DNA from: Rhodobiaceae bacterium
GTDB taxonomy: Bacteria > Pseudomonadota > Alphaproteobacteria > Parvibaculales > Parvibaculaceae
Length of the DNA stretch: 6,631 bases
Direction: 5' to 3'
NCBI GenBank assembly: GCA_002746275.1
Contig: NVWR01000001.1
Location: forward strand, 212,447-219,077
In this document: piece after piece, positions 1-4,553 of the stretch
Layout of the letters: every line of letters starts with the position of its first letter
Position numbering within the stretch: the first letter of the stretch is position 1
The notes under the pieces: generated by a model
The model's database searches: none
Told to the model about the DNA's origin: nothing
Seen by the model: only the letters and a program-made list of their open reading frames with translations
Position numbers and translations under genes: made by a program

Positions 1-426
1 TATGGGTCTATGATGCCGCTGGATCAGGTGGGAACAATTGGTGTTCCGGAAAGCAGAATGCTCACCGTACAGGTGTGGGACAAAGCTCTGGTTGGTCCGA
101 CAGAGAAGGCGATCCGAACGGCAGGCTTGGGTCTCAATCCGTCCCCAGATGGACAGCTCATCCGCATTCCTATTCCAGCATTGAACGAGGAGCGTCGCCA
201 GGAGCTGACAAAGGTGGCCGCAAAATATGCGGAAGACGCTCGGATTGCTGTACGTAACGTCCGTCGGGACGGCATGGAAGAGCTCAAGCGCCTAGAGAAA
301 GACGGTGACATGAGCAAGGATGAGCATAAAGTTTCGTCTGAAAAAGTACAAAAGATGACCGACAAATTTGTCGCAGAAGTAGATAAAGCTCTGGAGAGCA
401 AGCAGGCAGAAATTTTGCAGGTTTAA
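1..426 (+). CDS. frr: Ribosome recycling factor, 5'-truncated by window edge
   Basis: This is the C-terminal 141 residues of ribosome recycling factor, the cytoplasmic protein that splits the post-termination ribosome together with EF-G. The frame is open from base 1 (Tyr-Gly-Ser-Met-Met-Pro-Leu) and ends at TAA 424-426. The family is about 185 residues long, so roughly 45 N-terminal residues (first long helix) lie outside the window; the ATG at 10 is internal, not the start. Visible in order are the beta-rich domain II (about fragment residues 1-60, including [10 protein letters not shown] and IRIPIPAL), then the two remaining long helices of domain I. The conserved basic stretch [12 protein letters not shown] matches the E. 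coli segment [12 protein letters not shown] that contacts the ribosome. The C-terminus EILQV is typical of the family. It precedes uppS by 36 bases, as in many proteobacterial envelope clusters. Identification is firm. Confidence 0.97.
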   Translation, partial: YGSMMPLDQVGTIGVPESRMLTVQVWDKALVGPTEKAIRTAGLGLNPSPDGQLIRIPIPALNEERRQELTKVAAKYAEDARIAVRNVRRDGMEELKRLEKDGDMSKDEHKVSSEKVQKMTDKFVAEVDKALESKQAEILQV

Positions 427-450
427 CCTGTGTGTCCCTTTATAGGACCT

Positions 451-454
451 AGGA
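451..454 (+). promoter_or_regulatory. Ribosome binding site for uppS (AGGA)
   Basis: AGGA lies 8 bases before the ATG at 463. It decides that start over the in-frame GTG at 430, which is only 3 bases past the frr stop and has just a weak CAGG upstream, and over the in-frame GTG at 493. Confidence 0.6.
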
Positions 455-462
455 CGGAACGG

Positions 463-1197
463 ATGTCGACGCCAACGCAAGAAGAGGTGCCCGTGGCAAC
501 GAAACCACCTCGCCATGTTGCGATTGTTATGGATGGCAACCGGCGATGGGCGGCCAAAAGACATATGCCAAAAAAACTTGGGCACCGCGCGGGCGTGGAT
601 GCGGTTCGCAATATTGTTCGCGCGGCCGGCGAGTTGGGCATCAGCTACCTGACCCTTTTTGGATTTTCATCGGAAAACTGGAACCGTGGTCCAGAGGAAG
701 TGTCAGACCTTATGGGTCTGCTGCGCCTTTTCATCCGCCGAGATTTGGCTGAGCTGCATCAGAACGGTGTCCAGGTCCAAATCATTGGGGGCAGGGCACA
801 TCTCGATCCAGACATTGTTTCCTTGATTGAGGAGGCTGAGGCCTTAACAGGAAACAACACCGAGCTGCATCTAACCATTGCCTTCAACTACGGCGGTCAG
901 TCGGAGATCACCACAGCCGTCAGACGCATCGCCAAAAAAGTCGAAGCAGGCGAACTGCGTGTGGAAGATATAACGCCGGAAACCATTGAGGGACATCTCG
1001 ATACAGCGGGCATTCCTCATCCCGATCTGGTCATTCGGACCAGTGGTGAGAAGCGGCTCTCCAACTTCTTGTTGTGGCAGAGCGCCTATTCCGAATTTGT
1101 CTTCACAGACGTCTTGTGGCCTGATTTTGACAAATCAACACTTGAGGCAGCCGTTCACGAATACCAGGCGCGGGAGCGCCGGTTTGGCGAAGGATAA
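463..1197 (+). CDS. uppS: Undecaprenyl diphosphate synthase (cis-prenyltransferase)
   Basis: This enzyme adds eight isopentenyl units to farnesyl diphosphate in cis, giving C55 undecaprenyl diphosphate, the precursor of the carrier lipid for peptidoglycan and O-antigen. The chosen start gives 244 residues, near the E. coli length of 253. Family signatures are all present: [13 protein letters not shown] with the Mg-binding/catalytic Asp24, LGHRAG with His41, FSSENWNR with Asn72, and [14 protein letters not shown] with Arg192, Arg198 and Ser200 for pyrophosphate binding, followed by AYSE with Glu211. By alignment in my head these match E. coli D26, H43, N74, R194, R200, S202 and E213. Two positions vary from E. 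coli: Arg27 replaces Gly in DGNGRW, and Lys197 sits where Gln is common in GEQR; both look tolerable. No membrane helix is expected; the protein is cytoplasmic or peripheral. The stop is 6 bases before cdsA, so the two are almost certainly cotranscribed. A GTG start at 430 would add 11 residues ([10 protein letters not shown] after Met) that do not look like family sequence. Confidence 0.96.
   Translation: MSTPTQEEVPVATKPPRHVAIVMDGNRRWAAKRHMPKKLGHRAGVDAVRNIVRAAGELGISYLTLFGFSSENWNRGPEEVSDLMGLLRLFIRRDLAELHQNGVQVQIIGGRAHLDPDIVSLIEEAEALTGNNTELHLTIAFNYGGQSEITTAVRRIAKKVEAGELRVEDITPETIEGHLDTAGIPHPDLVIRTSGEKRLSNFLLWQSAYSEFVFTDVLWPDFDKSTLEAAVHEYQARERRFGEG
1191..1194 (+). promoter_or_regulatory. Ribosome binding site for cdsA (AGGA), inside the end of uppS
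   Basis: AGGA lies 9 bases upstream of the ATG at 1204 and overlaps the last codons of uppS. A second AAGG at 1197-1200 is too close to the start to be the main site. The arrangement suggests translational coupling with uppS. Confidence 0.45.
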
Positions 1198-1203
1198 AGG
1201 CAG

Positions 1204-2055
1204 ATGAACGGTGCAGAAAACAATCAGTTCGAAGCGCCGAAATCAAATTCGTCCCTTGGGGTGCGCATTGCCTCGGCGGTGGTGTTGGCGCCCGTCGTCC
1301 TCGGTCTCGTCTGGTTCGGTGGTCTCCCCTTCCTGCTGCTTCTCGCCGTAGTCGGACCCCTCATGGTTCATGAATGGGCGGGGCTCCAGACCGGAGGCGA
1401 TTCCCAGGTGGCGAATGAGGTGGGGATTAGTCTGGCGATTTTGTGTTTTCTTATCGGCGCTGCATGGGGCACGCCGGACATAGGCATTGCCTTGGCAATG
1501 GCGGTTGTTGGGTTGACGGTAAGTTTTGCTCTGTGGCGTGGGACGCCCATCGCTCTACCCCTTCTCGGGGCTGCCTATGTCGGGTTACCCGTGTTGGCTT
1601 TTGCATGGCTCCGAAGTGACTTTGAATACGGGCGCATCGCACTCTTCTGGCTTCTGGCAGTCGTCTGGGCGACGGACATTTTCGCCTATTTTGCGGGCCG
1701 TGGCATCGGCGGGCCAAAGATGGCGCCGCGCCTGTCACCCAACAAAACCTGGGCCGGCCTTGCCGGTGGGGTTGCCGGGGCCATGTTGGCCGGTGGCTTG
1801 ACGGCGGTTTGGCTAGGGTCGACGGTTTGGGCGCTCGCACTTGTGAGCGGGGGGCTGGCCGTGGTCTCGCAAGCAGGGGATGTGACCGAGTCCGCATTAA
1901 AGCGTCGTGCTGGTGTGAAAGACTCAGGTGCTTTGATCCCCGGACATGGCGGCATATTGGACCGGGTAGATGGATTGATGTTTGCCGCTGTTGGGGCTGC
2001 CCTTATTGCACTTGTTCGCCGCACAGGCGCGGAGGGAGTCTTGTTATGGCCGTAG
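1204..2055 (+). CDS. cdsA: Phosphatidate cytidylyltransferase (CDP-diacylglycerol synthase)
   Basis: This inner-membrane enzyme converts phosphatidic acid and CTP to CDP-diacylglycerol, the branch-point precursor of phosphatidylethanolamine, phosphatidylglycerol and cardiolipin. It has 283 residues, close to the E. coli length of 285. After a polar N-terminus of about 18 residues, the chain is a run of hydrophobic segments (for example residues 20-35, 38-52, 75-95, 97-112 and 145-162), as expected for a polytopic protein. The full CDP-alcohol cytidylyltransferase signature is at residues 230-256: Ser230, Lys233-Arg234, Lys239-Asp240, His248-Gly-Gly and Asp253-Arg-Val-Asp256. Upstream are LSPNKTW and QAGDVTES with Asp226, also conserved in the family. 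It starts 6 bases after uppS, and its last 10 bases overlap the start of dxr. No key residue is missing. Confidence 0.97.
   Translation: MNGAENNQFEAPKSNSSLGVRIASAVVLAPVVLGLVWFGGLPFLLLLAVVGPLMVHEWAGLQTGGDSQVANEVGISLAILCFLIGAAWGTPDIGIALAMAVVGLTVSFALWRGTPIALPLLGAAYVGLPVLAFAWLRSDFEYGRIALFWLLAVVWATDIFAYFAGRGIGGPKMAPRLSPNKTWAGLAGGVAGAMLAGGLTAVWLGSTVWALALVSGGLAVVSQAGDVTESALKRRAGVKDSGALIPGHGGILDRVDGLMFAAVGAALIALVRRTGAEGVLLWP
2031..2038 (+). promoter_or_regulatory. Strong ribosome binding site for dxr, within cdsA
   Basis: GGAGGGAG ends 7 bases before the ATG at 2046 and lies wholly inside the cdsA coding sequence. It is the best Shine-Dalgarno match seen in the window. It fixes the dxr start at 2046, although the frame stays open upstream to 1809. 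Confidence 0.8.
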
Positions 2056-3251
2056 TCACAGCAGCCGCGAAAATCCCCGCCCGCAGGCGGGTGACGATCC
2101 TGGGAGCGACGGGATCAATTGGGTGCAGCACGCTTGATTTGATCCGACAGTCACCAGAGGCTTACGACGTCGTTGCCCTGACCGCTCAAACGAATGTTGC
2201 GGGTCTGGCCGATCAGGCACGAGAGTTTGATGCTGATCTTGCCGTTATCGGGGACGAGACCCGGCTTGCCGATTTGCGGGCCGCACTTTCAGGGACAAAT
2301 GTGGAAGTGGCGGCTGGGCGACAGGCACTCATTGAAGCCGCAGCGCGTCCGACCGACTGGGTGATGGCGGCTATCGTTGGGACGGCAGGTCTTGAGCCGA
2401 CATTGGCGGCGGTACGCCAGGGAATACACGTTGCCCTTGCCAACAAGGAGTGTTTGGTCTCAGCGGGGCAGGTCTTCCTCTCCGAGGTCGCCGCTGCCAG
2501 CGCAACATTGCTGCCCGCGGATTCCGAACACAACGCCATTTTTCAGGTGCTGGACACCGAGCGCTATGACTGCGTTGACAAAATAATATTGACCGCATCG
2601 GGGGGACCTTTCCTCAATGCCTCGATGCAGGAAATGCGTGAAGCAACCCCAGCTCAGGCTGTCGCTCATCCTCAATGGTCTATGGGCGCGAAAATCTCAG
2701 TGGATTCTGCAACCCTGATGAACAAGGGGCTTGAAGTGATCGAAGCCCATTATCTGTTTCCAGTGGGGCTGGAAAAGCTCGATGTTGTGATCCACCCCCA
2801 GTCCATCATTCATTCGATGGTGTCCTACAATGATGGGTCGGTATTGGCACAACTGGGCGCGCCCGATATGCGCACACCGATCAGCTACACCCTGGCCTGG
2901 CCCAGTCGCATGAAAACGCCCGCTCCGCGACTCGATCTCGCACAAATCGGGCAATTAACATTTCAGGCACCCGACTACGAGAAGTTCCCAGCGCTGGCTT
3001 TAGCGCGAGAGGCAATCCGAATCGGTGGACCGGCCCCAACGCTTCTCAATGCCGCTAATGAAATCGCCGTAGCATCATTTCTGGCGAAAAAGATAGGTTT
3101 TCTCGACATTTCGACTGTTGTTGCTGACACGCTTGAGCAATTGTTGGCCAAATGTGGGGCCGTGGCGCCTGGTTCCTTAACCGAAGTTATGGAATTGGAT
3201 AATTTGGGACGTCGAATTGCGCAGGAATGGGTGCAAAAGTGTGTCATCTGA
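2046..3251 (+). CDS. dxr: 1-deoxy-D-xylulose 5-phosphate reductoisomerase
   Basis: Dxr (IspC) catalyses the NADPH- and divalent-metal-dependent conversion of DXP to 2-C-methyl-D-erythritol 4-phosphate, the committed step of the MEP isoprenoid pathway; it is the fosmidomycin target. The chosen start gives 401 residues, against 398 in E. coli. Visible parts: the NADPH-binding loop GATGSIG (residues 20-26), ALANKECLVSAG with Asn133-Lys134-Glu135 (130-141), metal ligands Asp159 and Glu161 in PADSEHNAIFQ, the substrate-binding SGGPF (185-189), the flexible loop HPQWSMGAK (208-216), and SVDSATLMNKGLE with the third metal ligand Glu230. The C-terminal helical domain follows to residue 401. Cys136 replaces the Ser found in E. 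coli NKESLV. Upstream in-frame sequence from 1809 was excluded because it overlaps cdsA and encodes Cys/Arg-rich non-family sequence. Its position after cdsA, rather than directly after frr, differs from E. coli. Together with UppS it covers an early and a late step of carrier-lipid synthesis. Confidence 0.97.
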   Translation: MAVVTAAAKIPARRRVTILGATGSIGCSTLDLIRQSPEAYDVVALTAQTNVAGLADQAREFDADLAVIGDETRLADLRAALSGTNVEVAAGRQALIEAAARPTDWVMAAIVGTAGLEPTLAAVRQGIHVALANKECLVSAGQVFLSEVAAASATLLPADSEHNAIFQVLDTERYDCVDKIILTASGGPFLNASMQEMREATPAQAVAHPQWSMGAKISVDSATLMNKGLEVIEAHYLFPVGLEKLDVVIHPQSIIHSMVSYNDGSVLAQLGAPDMRTPISYTLAWPSRMKTPAPRLDLAQIGQLTFQAPDYEKFPALALAREAIRIGGPAPTLLNAANEIAVASFLAKKIGFLDISTVVADTLEQLLAKCGAVAPGSLTEVMELDNLGRRIAQEWVQKCVI

Positions 3252-3300
3252 ACTAGGGTTAGGCCGTTCTGGCTGCTAGGGTTGCGGCTAAGGATCGGGG

Positions 3301-3318
3301 CGAGGCTTTATAGCCTCG
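3301..3318 (+). other. Hairpin in the dxr-rseP spacer (CGAGGC / GCCTCG)
   Basis: A perfect 6-bp inverted repeat, CGAGGC at 3301-3306 and GCCTCG at 3313-3318, flanks the AT-only loop TTTATA. It could form an RNA stem-loop about 50 bases after the dxr stop. The loop also resembles a -10 box, with TTGCGG at 3282-3287 as a possible -35 at a long 19-base spacing. Which reading is right, if either, cannot be told from the sequence. Confidence 0.45.
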
Positions 3319-3328
3319 GGGGGAAACA

Positions 3329-3345
3329 AAGGGGCGCTGCCCCTT
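3329..3345 (+). terminator. GC-rich hairpin, terminator-like but lacking a T-tract
   Basis: A perfect 7-bp stem, AAGGGGC (3329-3335) and GCCCCTT (3339-3345), closes a 3-base loop GCT. It should be a very stable RNA stem, ending 23 bases before the preferred rseP start. The following bases are AAGCGAGAG, not a T-run, so it does not qualify as a standard intrinsic terminator. It may instead act as a partial terminator, an RNA-processing or stability element for dxr mRNA, or a structure near the rseP initiation region. The type is assigned as the nearest label only. Confidence 0.3.
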
Positions 3346-3368
3346 AAGCGAGAGTGACTGTCTGCGCA

Positions 3369-4538
3369 ATGGAAGCCATCACAGGCATTATTGGAATGAG
3401 CGGGTCTTTTTTGGGCTATGTCGTTCCCTTCTTATTCGTCCTAACGATTGTCGTGTTTTTCCACGAGCTAGGGCATTTTCTCGTCGCCCGCTGGGCTGGC
3501 GTAACCGTCGAGACATTTTCCATCGGGTTTGGCCGTGAAATTTATGGCTGGTATGACAGCAAGGGGACGCGCTGGAAGATCAGCTGGGTGCCCCTGGGCG
3601 GCTATGTAAAATTCCAAGGTGATGAGAACGCTGCGAGCATGCCTTCGCGGGCGGCCATTGAGGATATGCCAGACGCCGAAAAGTCTGGAAACTTCCATCA
3701 AAAACCTGTGCTTCATCGCATGGCTGTCGTGGTTGCTGGGCCAGTAGCCAACTTCATCCTAGCGATTGTAATTTTCGCGGCACTTTTTGTCGTGTTGGGC
3801 GAGCGCATCGCCGAACCGATTGTCGATGAAGTGCGGGCAGAAAGCGCTGCCGAAGCGGCAGGGTTCATGGTTGGTGACAGGGTCGTGGAGATTGACGGCA
3901 CCGCCATTGAGAGTTTTGGTGACATGCAAAGGATCGTGTCCGCGAGTGCCGGTGAACAATTGGAAGTTTTCGTCGAACGAGGTGGCTTGACGATTGCTCT
4001 TCTGGCGACACCCAAATCCCAAGAGATCACAGACCGGTTTGGAAATGTTCATCGCATTGGGCTTCTGGGGATCGGGCGCAATGCTACTGAATCCAACGTC
4101 AGGCATGTCCGTTATGACCCGTTTACAGCCGTCTGGATGGGCGTTGGTGAGACATGGTTTATAATCAGCAGAACATTTGAGTATCTGGGAGGCATTATCT
4201 CTGGCAAAGAGAGCGCCGACCAACTGGGGGGGCCGCTTCGGATCGCGCAGGTATCAGGTCAGGTGGCCACAATTGGTTTCTCGGCCCTGATCCATCTTGC
4301 TGCAGTCCTTTCGGTTTCCATTGGACTAATTAATCTTTTCCCCGTCCCGATGCTTGATGGGGGGCATCTTCTCTACTACACGATTGAAGCGGTCCGCGGT
4401 CGGCCGGTGGGCGATGAGATGCAGGAATATGGATATAGGGTCGGTTTGGCCTTGGTTATGATGCTCATGGTTTTTGCAACTTGGAACGATCTTGTGCATC
4501 TACAGGTTTTCGAGTTTCTTTCGAACCTCCTGAGTTAA
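3369..4538 (+). CDS. rseP: RIP zinc metalloprotease, RseP/MmpA-type site-2 protease
   Basis: This is an inner-membrane M50 protease that cuts substrates within the membrane. E. coli RseP cleaves the anti-sigma factor RseA, and Caulobacter MmpA cleaves PodJ. It has 389 residues. In order: TM1 about 17-38 carrying the zinc motif HELGH (32-36, with Glu33 catalytic); FSIGFG and PLGGYVKF; TM2 about 118-143 with AGPVANF; one PDZ domain at about 148-215; TM3 about 304-325; NLFPVPMLDGG with the third zinc ligand Asp330; and TM4 about 357-377. E. coli RseP is 450 residues with two PDZ domains, so this is the shorter single-PDZ form I associate with Alphaproteobacteria. The start is uncertain: GTG 3354 would add five residues (MTVCA) and ATG 3396 would remove nine, and none has a good Shine-Dalgarno sequence. 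ATG 3369 is preferred from typical family N-terminal length. It is followed 15 bases later by bamA, a widely conserved pairing. The actual substrate here is unknown. Confidence 0.95.
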   Translation: MEAITGIIGMSGSFLGYVVPFLFVLTIVVFFHELGHFLVARWAGVTVETFSIGFGREIYGWYDSKGTRWKISWVPLGGYVKFQGDENAASMPSRAAIEDMPDAEKSGNFHQKPVLHRMAVVVAGPVANFILAIVIFAALFVVLGERIAEPIVDEVRAESAAEAAGFMVGDRVVEIDGTAIESFGDMQRIVSASAGEQLEVFVERGGLTIALLATPKSQEITDRFGNVHRIGLLGIGRNATESNVRHVRYDPFTAVWMGVGETWFIISRTFEYLGGIISGKESADQLGGPLRIAQVSGQVATIGFSALIHLAAVLSVSIGLINLFPVPMLDGGHLLYYTIEAVRGRPVGDEMQEYGYRVGLALVMMLMVFATWNDLVHLQVFEFLSNLLS

Positions 4539-4540
4539 TG

Positions 4541-4546
4541 TGAGGA
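4541..4546 (+). promoter_or_regulatory. Ribosome binding site for bamA (TGAGGA)
   Basis: TGAGGA lies 7 bases before the ATG at 4554, in the 15-base gap after rseP. It favours 4554 over the in-frame ATG codons at 4572 and 4575. Confidence 0.7.
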
Positions 4547-4553
4547 CGAGCGT

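Noticed and set aside
24..401. 125-codon open frame on the minus strand opposite frr
   Set aside because: Ser/Arg-rich antisense shadow of a conserved gene with no family resemblance.
427..462. Possible promoter or small palindrome (TCC-TTTATA-GGA) between frr and uppS
   Set aside because: The stem is only three base pairs and no -35 element is evident; the gap is simply the spacer holding the uppS ribosome site.
1451..1897. 148-codon open frame on the minus strand opposite cdsA
   Set aside because: Low-complexity Arg/Pro-rich translation typical of an antisense shadow of a hydrophobic GC-rich gene.
1809..2045. In-frame upstream extension of dxr adding 79 residues
   Set aside because: It lies entirely inside cdsA, encodes Cys/Arg-rich sequence unlike Dxr, and the strong ribosome site at 2031-2038 points to ATG 2046.
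3282..3312. Possible sigma-70 promoter, TTGCGG and TTTATA with 19-base spacing
   Set aside because: The spacing is too long, the boxes are imperfect and the -10-like element sits in a hairpin loop; it was not strong enough to list as a promoter.
3322..3364. Possible ECF/sigma-E-like promoter starting from GGAAAC at 3322
   Set aside because: No matching -10 element is found at the expected distance, so regulation by an envelope-stress sigma factor is not supported.
3759..4223. 154-codon open frame on the minus strand opposite rseP
   Set aside because: It is antisense to a clear protease gene covering its PDZ region, its translation shows no recognisable domain, and the rseP frame fully explains the sequence.
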